A DNA stretch of 39,163 bases from Lachnospiraceae bacterium (GTDB taxonomy: Bacteria > Bacillota > Clostridia > Lachnospirales > Lachnospiraceae). Shown one piece after another: positions 25,962 to 35,398 of this stretch (positions are counted from its first letter, which is position 1; each line of letters starts with the position of its first letter). The stretch spans positions 118,887-158,049 of the forward strand of contig JAQVCQ010000001.1 in NCBI GenBank assembly GCA_028689715.1. Direction: 5' to 3'. The notes beneath the pieces are model-generated. The model made no database searches, was not told the DNA's origin, and worked only from the letters and a program-made list of their open reading frames with translations. The position numbers and the translations under genes were made by a program.

Positions 25962-26445
25962 AAATGAAAGTAATGAAACATTGCCATTCGATATGGAAGA
26001 AATGGCAGGTGTCGTCATTGAAAAAGTACTAGAAATAGAAGGGTGTCCATTTGAGACGGAAATCAATATACTGATCACTGATAACGAAGGCATTAAAAAG
26101 TATAATTCAGAATTCCGAGGCATCGACCAGGAAACAGATGTGCTATCTTTTCCTAACATCGATTATGATGAACCCTCTGATTTTTCTTGTATAGAGGGAC
26201 AGGAAGCAGACTATGTCAATCCTGAAACAGATGAAGTGATTCTTGGTGATATCATCCTGTCAATTAACAAAGTATACAGTCAGGCAGAAGAGTATGGACA
26301 CAGTCTGAAAAGAGAATTTGCTTTTCTAATAGTACATAGTATGTTACACTTACTGGGATATGATCATATAAATGAGGCGGATGCAATGGTGATGGAACCA
26401 AAACAGGAGGCCATCCTCGCATCACTTAATATTACAAGAGAATAA
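25945..26445 (+). CDS. ybeY: Endoribonuclease YbeY
   Basis: A 166-residue zinc-dependent RNase that matures the 3' end of 16S rRNA and takes part in ribosome quality control. The metal site HSMLHLLGYDH is present with H131, H135 and H141. Upstream is the family strand pattern NSEFRGIDQETDVLSFP. An acidic loop of about 15 residues (CIEGQEADYVNPETDE) precedes VILGDIILS. AAGGAG lies ten bases before ATG 25945, inside the end of the preceding gene. Confidence 0.95.
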   Translation: MTFYVENESNETLPFDMEEMAGVVIEKVLEIEGCPFETEINILITDNEGIKKYNSEFRGIDQETDVLSFPNIDYDEPSDFSCIEGQEADYVNPETDEVILGDIILSINKVYSQAEEYGHSLKREFAFLIVHSMLHLLGYDHINEADAMVMEPKQEAILASLNITRE

Positions 26446-26448
26446 ACT

Positions 26449-28110
26449 ATGAGCAGCGAAAAAATGAAAAAAAACAATAATCTGATCAATAGGACAAAAA
26501 GACTGTCGCAGGCCGTCATTGCAGGACTGATCTTAATGACAATATTTAAAATATTGATTATTAATATTGGAGGTGATTCTTCAATCACTTATTTTTCTGT
26601 TGCCTATGAATTGTATTTTTTTTCAACAGTTTCTTTATGTGCCGCGCTTTCTTACGCTGTTGAACGTATGACGGCCACCAGAATAAGTAAAGGAAACTAT
26701 AAAAGTGTACTTACATTAAGAAGAATCTCAACAATCGTTTCAATTTTGATCGGTCTGATTATTGGGAGCATTATATATTTAAGTTCTGAGCAAATTTCTG
26801 AGTTTTTCTTACAAAGTACGATGTCTGCATTTTCTGTACGTATTTCAGCTTTTTGTATTTTCATAGCATTCTTATCCGCACCGCTTTATGGCTATTTTCA
26901 AGGTCTTGGAACGATGATGCCTTCGGTATTTTATTATTTAATGCAAAGAGGACTCGCCGTGATCGCAGGGATACCATTACTGATTTTCAGTTACCGCTAT
27001 GGAATCAAAGTAAGTAAACTGATGCACCAGGAAGAATATGCAGCAGCTTATGGTAGCATGGGTGCTTTTTTAGCCTTACTGACAGGTCTTGTCATAGGTT
27101 ATTTATTTCTTCTTATTGTATTTGCAAGCCATAACAGACAGTTCAAACATCAGATGTCAAAAGAATCGATGGAAACAAAGGAATCATGGCGGAGATTATG
27201 CATTGGGTTGCTACAGAATGTATTTCCATCCGGTCTTCAGGGGCTTTTGGTCACTTCATTTCTGTTGATCGATCTGGTCTTATTTACAAAGAACATGAGC
27301 GCAGATTTGCCGCAGTCATCTATCCTTTCACAATGGGGAAACATGTATGGCAGAGTTTTTAGCCTGATCTTACTGGCGGCAGTTGTAGTTTCTTCGCAGC
27401 GAAAAGTTTTAGAGATGGAGTTACATCATCAGGTCGGACGGGTCGATAACAGAGTGATCAAAGAAAAACTGCATAAGCATTTTCAGATCGTTGTGATGAT
27501 GTCATTACCATGGGTCATATTTTTAGGATTGTCGGCTGAGGCAGTATTGGGCACAATCTTTAATGGAAATCTTGAGACGGCTATTATTTTATTAAGAATT
27601 GGATCTATAAGTGTTCTTTTTCTGGCAATCGCAATGCTTCAGTATAGTGTCATGACAGGAATGAAGAAAAATAATATTTTAGCTTTATTTTTTCTGATCA
27701 GTACAGTAGTTCATTATATAATCATGATTCTGTTATTCCGTTTTACAGATCTGGGGATTGAAGCTGTTGCTATTTCTGAAGTATGCATGCTTTTTGTTTT
27801 TATCATATTAAACCAGATCACGATTCGTAAATATTTTAAAATAAAAAAAGAACCAGGACATTATATTCTTGTTTCTTTTACTTCATGTGTTGCAACAGGA
27901 ATCCTGCTGCTTTTAGTAAATCAGTTATTGAAACCGGTTATTGGGGATTTGATCACATTTTTGATCAGTTTTATGATTGCATGGGTTTGTTATTTTGTAT
28001 TACTGATCGTGTATAAAGCTTTAGACCAGGAAATACTTACTATGCTTCCTTTTGGAAAGCAAATAAATAAAGTGGCGATCAGCCTTCATCTCATGAGAGA
28101 GGAATCTTAG
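26449..28110 (+). CDS. MOP-superfamily flippase (SpoVB/MurJ-like polysaccharide biosynthesis protein)
   Basis: A 553-residue integral membrane protein with about 14 hydrophobic segments and no large soluble domain. The pattern of paired helices with FLSAPLYGYFQGLGTMMPSV and LRIGSISVLFLAIAMLQYSV fits the MOP superfamily of lipid-linked oligosaccharide flippases (SpoVB, MurJ, Wzx). Substrate could be lipid II or a sporulation- or capsule-related lipid; nearby genes do not decide. The start at 26449 lies three bases after the ybeY stop and lacks a clear RBS, so coupling is likely. An ATG at 26464 is a possible alternative. Confidence 0.8.
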   Translation: MSSEKMKKNNNLINRTKRLSQAVIAGLILMTIFKILIINIGGDSSITYFSVAYELYFFSTVSLCAALSYAVERMTATRISKGNYKSVLTLRRISTIVSILIGLIIGSIIYLSSEQISEFFLQSTMSAFSVRISAFCIFIAFLSAPLYGYFQGLGTMMPSVFYYLMQRGLAVIAGIPLLIFSYRYGIKVSKLMHQEEYAAAYGSMGAFLALLTGLVIGYLFLLIVFASHNRQFKHQMSKESMETKESWRRLCIGLLQNVFPSGLQGLLVTSFLLIDLVLFTKNMSADLPQSSILSQWGNMYGRVFSLILLAAVVVSSQRKVLEMELHHQVGRVDNRVIKEKLHKHFQIVVMMSLPWVIFLGLSAEAVLGTIFNGNLETAIILLRIGSISVLFLAIAMLQYSVMTGMKKNNILALFFLISTVVHYIIMILLFRFTDLGIEAVAISEVCMLFVFIILNQITIRKYFKIKKEPGHYILVSFTSCVATGILLLLVNQLLKPVIGDLITFLISFMIAWVCYFVLLIVYKALDQEILTMLPFGKQINKVAISLHLMREES

Positions 28111-28116
28111 TTAGTT

Positions 28117-29379
28117 ATGAACGAAGTAGCGGTGATCGGTGGCGGTGCATCAGGACTCATGGCGGCTCTTGAAGCGGCAAAAAATGGTGCACGGGTAACG
28201 ATTTTTGAACATAAAGACAGAATAGGTAAAAAAATTCTAATGACAGGAAATGGAAAATGCAATTTTTCCAACCTGTCTTTTTCTGATAAAGATTATTACA
28301 CAGATAACTTTGAAGTATTAAATGAAGTGTTTCATATGTTTTCAAATATTGATATGAAAAATTATCTTATTTCAAATGGTATTATGGTAAAAGACAAAAA
28401 TAATTATTTGTATCCATATACAGAACAGGCGGCTACGATACTTGACTTTTTCAGAAGAGAGTTAAGCTATTATCAAGTCAAAATCATCACTGAATCAGAA
28501 ATCATAAAAATCTCCCAAAATCTTAAAGAGGATAACGGCTGTTTCACGCTTGAACATAAAGAACAAACTGAAAAAGTCCGTGATAAATTTGATTGCATCA
28601 TCCTAGCATGTGGTGGGAAAGCAGCACCGCAATCAGGATCTGATGGCAGCGGTTATCAGCTCGCAAAAGAATTTGGTCATACAGTCATTCAACCACTTCC
28701 TTCGCTTGTTCAGCTTCGCAGTAGTGAATCCTATTTCAAATCGATTGCTGGTGTTCGATGTGAGGCTGAGATCAAATTGTGTGTTGACGGTAAGATTTTA
28801 ACTGCTGAAAGCGGAGAATTACAACTGACAGACTATGGAATTTCAGGCATTCCTGTATTTCAATTAAGTGGAGCAGCCGCAGAGGCACTTGAACAGAAAA
28901 AGAGAGTGGAAGCATTGATCGATTTTATACCGGGCACTTTGGAAAAAGAATTGATCAGACAGGTCACATCACAGATAGAACGTCTGAATAAACTAAAAAC
29001 ATCGGCAACATTTGAAGAGGTCTTGTTTGGACTGATCAATAAAAAACTATTACTAATGATGTTAAAGCAAAGCGGTTTCAGACCGGAAGACTCCATATTA
29101 AACATTAGGCAGGCTGATCTTGAAAAGCTGATTCACAGAATGAAGACATGGTATGTCAAGATTGTAAATACCAATCCATTTGCCAATGCGCAGGTATGCA
29201 GAGGCGGAGTCAGCTGTAAAGAAATGAACTCCGACTGCGAGTCATTGCTTGTTCCAGGACTTTTTTTTGCTGGTGAAATTGTAAATGTAGATGGCAGATG
29301 TGGCGGATATAATCTGCAATGGGCATGGTCATCTGGTTATGTTGCAGGTAAAAATGCAGCATATAAACATATAAATTAG
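28117..29379 (+). CDS. HI0933/BaiN-like FAD-binding oxidoreductase
   Basis: A 420-residue cytoplasmic flavoprotein. It begins with the FAD dinucleotide-binding fold (VIGGGASGLMAALEAAKNG), followed by the family signature KILMTGNGKCNFSN, CGGKAAPQSGSDGSGYQLA and the C-terminal GLFFAGEIVNVDGRCGGYNL. The family is annotated variously as aminoacetone oxidase or flavoprotein YhiN. BaiN, a relative, has been linked to bile acid reduction, but that label is not transferable on sequence alone. AGAGAGGA is 14 bases before the start, farther than usual. A second flavoprotein follows after 14 bases. Confidence 0.88.
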   Translation: MNEVAVIGGGASGLMAALEAAKNGARVTIFEHKDRIGKKILMTGNGKCNFSNLSFSDKDYYTDNFEVLNEVFHMFSNIDMKNYLISNGIMVKDKNNYLYPYTEQAATILDFFRRELSYYQVKIITESEIIKISQNLKEDNGCFTLEHKEQTEKVRDKFDCIILACGGKAAPQSGSDGSGYQLAKEFGHTVIQPLPSLVQLRSSESYFKSIAGVRCEAEIKLCVDGKILTAESGELQLTDYGISGIPVFQLSGAAAEALEQKKRVEALIDFIPGTLEKELIRQVTSQIERLNKLKTSATFEEVLFGLINKKLLLMMLKQSGFRPEDSILNIRQADLEKLIHRMKTWYVKIVNTNPFANAQVCRGGVSCKEMNSDCESLLVPGLFFAGEIVNVDGRCGGYNLQWAWSSGYVAGKNAAYKHIN

Positions 29380-29393
29380 AAAGAGAACTGTAT

Positions 29394-31019
29394 ATGAAGA
29401 AACAAGTTATACGGATAGGTCAGATCAAAGTAAGACCTGTAGAATACTCGGGTGAAGGAATGAACAGTCTTGTCCGACGTTGTGCCAAGATTCTTTTTGT
29501 GCGCGACATTGATATTGCTGAAGTAAAGATTATAAGAAAATCAATAGATGCAAGGAAAAAACCGGAATTGTTCTATATTTTCACAGTAGATGTTACATTA
29601 AATACAGGTATCAGCCTTAGAAAAAATTTCAAGAATCCCAATGTGTCAATGGTAACAGAAGAAGCGTATCGATTTCCTGATTCGGGAATGGAAAAATTAG
29701 ATACCCGTCCGGTCGTGATAGGTGCTGGACCAGCAGGACTATTCTGTGCGTATTATCTTGCGAAAAATGGATACAGCCCCATCCTTTTAGAGCGTGGAGA
29801 GGATGCTGACAGCCGCAAGGTAACGGTTGAAACATTTTGGAATCATGGTATACTAAATCCTGAATCGAACGTGCAGTTCGGTGAAGGCGGAGCAGGAACC
29901 TTTTCTGATGGAAAACTCAATACACTTGTAAAAGATAAATACGGAAGAAATAAAGAGGTCCTGCGTATATTGGTAGCATCAGGTGCTTCCGAAGAAATAT
30001 TATATGAGTCCAAACCTCATCTTGGTACCGATCAGCTGATTGAAATTGTTAAGACCTTAAGGAATGAAATCATCAGATCGGGCGGTGAAGTGAGATATCA
30101 GAAAAAGGTAACAGACCTCATTATAAAGAATGGGAAATTAACAGGACTACAGACCCAGGATGGAGAAGAAATCGCTTGCAATGTTGCAATCCTTGCAATA
30201 GGTCATAGCGCCAGAGATACTTTTGAGATGCTGTATCAAAAACAAATCATGATGGAATCCAAGAGCTTTGCTGTAGGATTTCGCGTAGAACACAAACAGG
30301 AACTGATCAATCGTTCGCAATATGGTGCTGATTATCCTGACTGTCTTCCAAATGCAGCATATAAAGTGACTGCACAGACAGATGAAAACAGAGGAGTGTA
30401 TTCTTTTTGTATGTGTCCTGGCGGTTATGTTGTCAACACTTCGTCAGAGGAAAAAAGAATGGCTGTGAATGGAATGAGTTATAGTAAGCGTGATGGAGTG
30501 AATGCAAACAGTGCCATTATAGTTTCTGTTACACAGTCGGATTTTGGAAGCGATCATCCCATGGCAGGTGTTGCATTTCAAAGAAGGCTTGAAGAGAATG
30601 CATATCAGACCGGAAATGGAATGATACCGGTACAGCTATATGGTGATTTTAAAAATGATAAAATCAGCAGTAAGGAAATGATGGAGTATGAACCCGCCAT
30701 GAAGGGAGCATACTGCCTTACGAATCTAAGAAATATTTTTTCGGAAAGTATTAACAGATCATTTATTCAGGGAATGGAACAGTTTGAACGCATGATTCCT
30801 GGTTTTGCAGACTCAAAAGTGCTGTTATCAGGAATTGAAAGCAGAACATCTTCCCCGCTTCGAATCGTAAGAAATGAAAAGACTCTGACAGGCAGTGTTA
30901 TAGGGATCTACCCGTGTGGCGAAGGCGCTGGCTATGCAGGAGGAATCACCTCAGCAGCTATGGATGGAATAAAAGTTGCTGAAGCAATCGGAATGAAGTA
31001 CAGACCATTTTCAGAATAA
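29394..31019 (+). CDS. Uncharacterised FAD-dependent dehydrogenase (COG2509-type)
   Basis: A 541-residue flavoprotein. The first about 95 residues form a separate small alpha/beta domain (RCAKILFVRDIDIAEVKIIR). FAD binding is at PVVIGAGPAGLFCAYYLAKN, and later come GEGGAGTFSDGKLNTLVKDK, AVGFRVEHKQELIN and the C-terminal PCGEGAGYAGGITSAAMDGI. These are features of the COG2509 group, annotated as NAD(P)/FAD-dependent oxidoreductases with no established substrate. Pairing with the BaiN-like flavoprotein suggests a shared operon and possibly related chemistry. The RBS is weak (AGAAAGAGAA). Confidence 0.87.
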   Translation: MKKQVIRIGQIKVRPVEYSGEGMNSLVRRCAKILFVRDIDIAEVKIIRKSIDARKKPELFYIFTVDVTLNTGISLRKNFKNPNVSMVTEEAYRFPDSGMEKLDTRPVVIGAGPAGLFCAYYLAKNGYSPILLERGEDADSRKVTVETFWNHGILNPESNVQFGEGGAGTFSDGKLNTLVKDKYGRNKEVLRILVASGASEEILYESKPHLGTDQLIEIVKTLRNEIIRSGGEVRYQKKVTDLIIKNGKLTGLQTQDGEEIACNVAILAIGHSARDTFEMLYQKQIMMESKSFAVGFRVEHKQELINRSQYGADYPDCLPNAAYKVTAQTDENRGVYSFCMCPGGYVVNTSSEEKRMAVNGMSYSKRDGVNANSAIIVSVTQSDFGSDHPMAGVAFQRRLEENAYQTGNGMIPVQLYGDFKNDKISSKEMMEYEPAMKGAYCLTNLRNIFSESINRSFIQGMEQFERMIPGFADSKVLLSGIESRTSSPLRIVRNEKTLTGSVIGIYPCGEGAGYAGGITSAAMDGIKVAEAIGMKYRPFSE

Positions 31020-31040
31020 TAAATTACCGGAGGTATCCAC

Positions 31041-31892
31041 TTGAAAATTACACGTGAACAATTAAAAGACAAAAAAAGAATTGTAGTGAAAATAGGATCA
31101 TCTTCACTTCAACATCCTGAGACAGGAGAACTTGATTATATTAAACTGGAAGTTCTGGTAAGAGAACTGTGTAATCTTAGAAATCAAGGCAAAGATGTTG
31201 TATTGGTCACATCTGGAGCGATTGCTGCAGGTAAAAAAGCCGTTAATATTCAGCCGAGTGATAATGAAATTGCTGTCAAGCAGGCATGTGCAGCTATTGG
31301 ACAGGCGAGACTCATGATGATTTATCAGAAAATATTTGCAGAGTATAATCAGGTCACAGCGCAAATTTTAATGACAAAAAATACCATCGTAGATAATCTG
31401 AATCGTTTTAATGCACATAATACTTTTGCAGAATTGCTAAAATTGGGTGTGATTCCGATCGTCAATGAAAATGATACGGTCGCAACATATGAAATTGTAA
31501 TTGGAGACAATGATACGTTGTCAGCAATTGTTACTGCGTTGATCGATGCGGATTTATTAATATTATTGTCAGATATTGATGGATTATATACAGATGATCC
31601 AAGAAAAAATAAAAACGCAGAATTTATCAGTACCGTTGAGAAAATAGATGATGATTTAATGAGCATGGGTAAATCAACGACCGGAAGTAGTGTGGGGACC
31701 GGAGGCATGAATACAAAACTGATCGCTGCTAAAATAGCAACAAGTGCGGGTGCCGATATGATCATTGCAAATGGTAAAGATGTCAGAATTCTGCATCGTA
31801 TTATGGATGGCAGAGAATATGGAACGATATTTAAAGCGCACAAAGATGAAAATTTTTATCTTGAAGACTTTGTGGCTAATATGAATCAATAA
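31041..31892 (+). CDS. proB: Glutamate 5-kinase, short form
   Basis: First step of proline synthesis: ATP-dependent phosphorylation of glutamate. The amino-acid kinase fold shows RIVVKIGSSSLQHPETGELD, LVTSGAIAAGKKAV, PIVNENDTVA, IGDNDTLSAIV and GTGGMNTKLIAA. At 283 residues it lacks the C-terminal PUA domain of many bacterial ProB proteins. The start is TTG, supported by GGAGG seven bases upstream. proA lies two genes downstream instead of directly adjacent. Confidence 0.95.
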   Translation: MKITREQLKDKKRIVVKIGSSSLQHPETGELDYIKLEVLVRELCNLRNQGKDVVLVTSGAIAAGKKAVNIQPSDNEIAVKQACAAIGQARLMMIYQKIFAEYNQVTAQILMTKNTIVDNLNRFNAHNTFAELLKLGVIPIVNENDTVATYEIVIGDNDTLSAIVTALIDADLLILLSDIDGLYTDDPRKNKNAEFISTVEKIDDDLMSMGKSTTGSSVGTGGMNTKLIAAKIATSAGADMIIANGKDVRILHRIMDGREYGTIFKAHKDENFYLEDFVANMNQ

Positions 31893-31919
31893 TATCAGAA
31901 GTAAAGGAACAGGTATGTT

Positions 31920-32141
31920 ATGAACAATGAAATGATCAACAGGATCAATGAACTATATCATAAATCTCAGGCTGAAGGATTGAATGAAGCTGAAAAGAAG
32001 GAACAGGCAGAACTCCGCAGTGCTTATGTAGCATCGGTCAGAAATAATTTAAGGGGTCAGTTAAATCAGATCAGTATCCAGAATGAGGATGGAAGTATCA
32101 CAAATCTCGGTGAAAAATATGGAAACAAAAGAACAAATTAG
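31920..32141 (+). CDS. DUF896 (YnzC-like) small protein
   Basis: A 73-residue soluble protein with the DUF896 pattern: INELYHKSQAEGLNEAEKKE followed by LRSAYVASVRNNLRGQL and a polar tail. Bacillus YnzC is a two-helix hairpin; a link to the SOS regulon has been suggested for a relative, but function is unknown. The RBS is modest (CAGG six bases before ATG). Its last 23 bases overlap the start of the cyclo-ligase gene. Confidence 0.9.
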   Translation: MNNEMINRINELYHKSQAEGLNEAEKKEQAELRSAYVASVRNNLRGQLNQISIQNEDGSITNLGEKYGNKRTN

Positions 32142-32682
32142 AAATGATATTTTAAAGAAAAGATCTGAAATTGAAAAAAAAGATCTGATTAGAAAAAGTG
32201 ATGAAATTTATAGTAAATTAATTGTGTCGTCTCATTTTTTAGAAGCAGAAAATGTTTTATTTTATGCGGACTACAATCATGAAGTGATGACCCACAGCAT
32301 GATTCAACATGCTCTGAAATCAAAAAAATCAGTCTTTTGTCCTAAAGTCTGTAAGGACGAGATCCGCTTTTACAGAATTGAGCGGTTAGAAGATCTTACA
32401 GGGTTTTATAAAGGAATTCAGGAACCTGAGAGTGAAGACGCATTTGATTTTTCATTGACTGATCAAACAAAAAAAAGTCTTGTGGTCATGCCAGGTGTGG
32501 CATTTGATTTAAATAGAAACCGCCTTGGATATGGAAAAGGTTATTATGACAGATTCTTAGAAAAGAATTCTTCACTGTATACGATTGCATTGGCGTTGGA
32601 ATGCCAGATCGTTGATCATATTCCCGCAAATGAGCATGATATCAGACCGGAATATATCTTAACAGAGGAAAGAGTGATTTGA
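32119..32682 (+). CDS. 5-formyltetrahydrofolate cyclo-ligase
   Basis: Converts 5-formyl-THF to 5,10-methenyl-THF with ATP, returning the stored folate to the active one-carbon pool and thereby serving the same pathway as fhs and folD in this window. The 187-residue protein has the basic N-terminal helix ([19 protein letters not shown]), [20 protein letters not shown] and YYDRFL near the C-terminus, the phosphate-binding signature. I chose ATG 32119 because it gives the usual short N-terminus; an in-frame ATG at 32083 would add 12 residues coded within the DUF896 gene. The RBS is weak. Confidence 0.93.
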   Translation: METKEQIRNDILKKRSEIEKKDLIRKSDEIYSKLIVSSHFLEAENVLFYADYNHEVMTHSMIQHALKSKKSVFCPKVCKDEIRFYRIERLEDLTGFYKGIQEPESEDAFDFSLTDQTKKSLVVMPGVAFDLNRNRLGYGKGYYDRFLEKNSSLYTIALALECQIVDHIPANEHDIRPEYILTEERVI

Positions 32683-32708
32683 AAGGCAGATGCCGAAGGA
32701 GAGCTGAT

Positions 32709-33956
32709 ATGACTGATTTAATGAAAATGGGACAGAATGCAGTTGTTGCAAAATATGAACTGCAGAACCTTTCGACGAAACAAAAAAATGAAGTTTTAAT
32801 TGCTGTATCCAAAAGACTTGTGCATGATACTGAAAAAATACTTCATCAAAATAATATTGATATCGAGGAAGCCCAAAAGGCTGGAATGCATCCTGGTCTG
32901 ATAGACAGACTTCGTCTGACGGAAAGCAGGATCAGGGATATATCACTTGGAATCGAGCAGATCGCAGAACTTAATGATCCAGTCGGAGCGTTATTGGAAA
33001 CAATAGAACGACCTAACGGACTGGTAATTAAGAAGGTAAGAGTACCGATTGGCGTAATTGGTATTTTTTACGAATCCAGACCAAATGTGACGGCGGACGC
33101 ATTCTCTCTTTGCTTTAAGACTGGAAATGCCGTGATTCTAAAAGGTGGCAGTGATGCGATCTATTCGAATATTGCCTTGACAAACAGTATTCGTGATGCT
33201 TTAACAGAAAGTCATGTCAATCCTGACTGTGTTCAGCTGATTGAGGATACTGACAGGGAAACAGCAAGAGCATTTATGAAATTAAGTGATTATGTTGATC
33301 TGTTGATTCCACGAGGCGGAGCCGGTCTGATCAAAACAGTGAAAGAGAACAGCACGATTCCTGTCATAGAAACCGGAACCGGTAACTGTCATATCTATGT
33401 AGATGATGCAGCAGATGTGAATAAACTGATTCCAATACTGATCAATGCCAAAACACAGAGAATCGGAGTCTGTAATGCATGCGAATCACTGGTCGTTCAT
33501 GAGGCTATTGCAGATATGGTGCTGCCATTGATTGGAAAAGCTTTACAAGAACATCAGGTAGAGATCCGAGGGGACGAATCTGTTTTGAAATCCCTTCCGT
33601 ATGCAATCAGGGCAACGGAAGAAGATTATGGAAAAGAGTATCTGGACACGATCATCTCCATCAAGGTAGTTAAAAGTATTGAAGATGCGATCAGCCATAT
33701 AAACCGCTATAATACAAAACATTCCGAGTCGATCATTACTGAGAACATGGAGCATGCTGATCAGTTCTTAAAAGGAATAGATGCTGCATGTGTATATGTG
33801 AATGCTTCCACAAGATTTACGGATGGTTTTATGTTTGGTTTTGGAGCTGAAATTGGAATCAGTACGCAAAAAATACATGCCAGAGGTCCAATGGGACTAA
33901 ATGAGCTTACATCCTATAAATATATGATATATGGAAATGGACAGATTAGAGAATAA
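32709..33956 (+). CDS. proA: Glutamate-5-semialdehyde dehydrogenase (gamma-glutamyl phosphate reductase)
   Basis: Second step of proline synthesis: NADPH-dependent reduction of gamma-glutamyl phosphate. It is 415 residues, normal for ProA. The catalytic cysteine is C255 in [47 protein letters not shown] and the C-terminal [18 protein letters not shown] are further signatures. AAGGAG precedes ATG 32709; the frame is open back to 32679, but that lacks support. It is separated from proB by the DUF896 and cyclo-ligase genes. Confidence 0.96.
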   Translation: MTDLMKMGQNAVVAKYELQNLSTKQKNEVLIAVSKRLVHDTEKILHQNNIDIEEAQKAGMHPGLIDRLRLTESRIRDISLGIEQIAELNDPVGALLETIERPNGLVIKKVRVPIGVIGIFYESRPNVTADAFSLCFKTGNAVILKGGSDAIYSNIALTNSIRDALTESHVNPDCVQLIEDTDRETARAFMKLSDYVDLLIPRGGAGLIKTVKENSTIPVIETGTGNCHIYVDDAADVNKLIPILINAKTQRIGVCNACESLVVHEAIADMVLPLIGKALQEHQVEIRGDESVLKSLPYAIRATEEDYGKEYLDTIISIKVVKSIEDAISHINRYNTKHSESIITENMEHADQFLKGIDAACVYVNASTRFTDGFMFGFGAEIGISTQKIHARGPMGLNELTSYKYMIYGNGQIRE

Positions 33957-33970
33957 CGGAGTGAAAAGTT

Positions 33971-35395
33971 TTGAATAGAGAAGTAACACTGGTAAGCGAA
34001 CAGGAAAAACAAATACAATATGAATATATTGAAAAAGTAAAAGAAAAAGTAGCACTTCTGGAAGCGGAATTGTCAAGAAAACCCACGTTCTGCGTTGTCA
34101 CCTTCGGGTGTCAGATGAATGCCAGAGATTCGGAAAAACTGACAGGAATCTTAAAGACTGTCGGGTATGAAGAATCTGATTCGGAACATTCTGATTTTGT
34201 CATATATAATACCTGCACAGTGCGGGACAATGCCAATCAGAAAGTATATGGAAGACTTGGTGCACTTGGTACGATCAAGAAGAAAAATCCTTCTATGAGG
34301 ATCGCACTCTGTGGATGTATGATGCAGGAACAAAGTGTAATTGATAAATTAAAGAAAAGCTATCATTTTGTTGATCTCGTTTTTGGAACACATAATATTT
34401 ACAAATTTGCGCAACTTTTATATGATATGTTCGAATCAGACAGAATGGTCATTGACATCTGGAAAGAGACGGATAAAATTGTGGAAGAGTTGCCGGTAGA
34501 TAGAAAATATCATTTTAAATCCGGCATCAATATATTGTTTGGATGCGATAATTTCTGCAGCTACTGCATAGTCCCTTATGTCAGAGGACGTGAACGGAGC
34601 AGGGAAGTTCAGGATATTATAAATGAAATTGAAACACTGGTTCAAGAAGGTGTCGTTGAAGTAATGCTTCTGGGACAGAATGTAAATTCCTATGGTAAAA
34701 ATCTTGACAGACCAGTAAGCTTTGCACAGCTTTTAAAAGAAATCGAAAAAATAAAAGGTCTGGAGCGTATCAGGTTTATGACCTCGCACCCAAAAGATCT
34801 TTCGGATGAACTGATCCAGACCATTAAGGAATCCAATAAAATATGCCGCCATCTGCACCTTCCGCTTCAATCTGGAAGCAATAGAATATTAAAAGCAATG
34901 AATCGAAAATATACAAGAGAACAGTATATTGAACTAGCAGAAAAGATCAGGAGAGAGATTCCGGACATTTCGCTCACAACTGATCTGATCGTTGGATTCC
35001 CTGGAGAAACATCACAGGACATTGAAGATACCATTGATGTTATAAGAAAAGTGCAATATGATAATGCATTTACTTTCATTTATTCGAAAAGGACCGGAAC
35101 ACCAGCAGCAGCGATGGAGAATCAGGTCTCAGAAGAAGATGTAAAAGTTGGTTTTGATAAAGTGCTGAAAGAAGTACAAAAAGCTGCACGTCAAAGATCA
35201 GGAAAATTGACAGGTATGATCATGCCTGCTTTAGTAGAAGAAATAAATGAACATGATAAGAGCCTTGTTACAGGCCGGTTATCTAATAATACGCTTGTAC
35301 ACTTTAAGGGCGGAAGCGATCTGATTGGGAAAATCGTTCAGGTCAGTTTGGATGAAAGCAAAGGATTTTATTACTTTGGCCAGATGGAAGGTTGA
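33971..35395 (+). CDS. miaB: tRNA-2-methylthio-N6-dimethylallyladenosine synthase MiaB
   Basis: A radical-SAM methylthiotransferase that adds a methylthio group to i6A37 of tRNAs. The N-terminal domain has the three cysteines of the auxiliary cluster (FGCQMNARDSEK, NTCTVRDNA, LCGCMMQEQ). The radical-SAM motif CxxxCxxC is in GCDNFCSYCIVPYVRGRE. The central HLHLPLQSGSNRILKAMNR and a C-terminal TRAM domain complete the 474 residues. The NARDSEK segment points to MiaB rather than MtaB or RimO. Translation starts at TTG with CGGAG nine bases upstream. Confidence 0.96.
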   Translation: MNREVTLVSEQEKQIQYEYIEKVKEKVALLEAELSRKPTFCVVTFGCQMNARDSEKLTGILKTVGYEESDSEHSDFVIYNTCTVRDNANQKVYGRLGALGTIKKKNPSMRIALCGCMMQEQSVIDKLKKSYHFVDLVFGTHNIYKFAQLLYDMFESDRMVIDIWKETDKIVEELPVDRKYHFKSGINILFGCDNFCSYCIVPYVRGRERSREVQDIINEIETLVQEGVVEVMLLGQNVNSYGKNLDRPVSFAQLLKEIEKIKGLERIRFMTSHPKDLSDELIQTIKESNKICRHLHLPLQSGSNRILKAMNRKYTREQYIELAEKIRREIPDISLTTDLIVGFPGETSQDIEDTIDVIRKVQYDNAFTFIYSKRTGTPAAAMENQVSEEDVKVGFDKVLKEVQKAARQRSGKLTGMIMPALVEEINEHDKSLVTGRLSNNTLVHFKGGSDLIGKIVQVSLDESKGFYYFGQMEG

Positions 35396-35398
35396 TTC

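Noticed and set aside
31349-31843. A 164-codon minus-strand ORF inside proB
   Set aside because: It is antisense to a conserved kinase with no start signal or recognisable motif.
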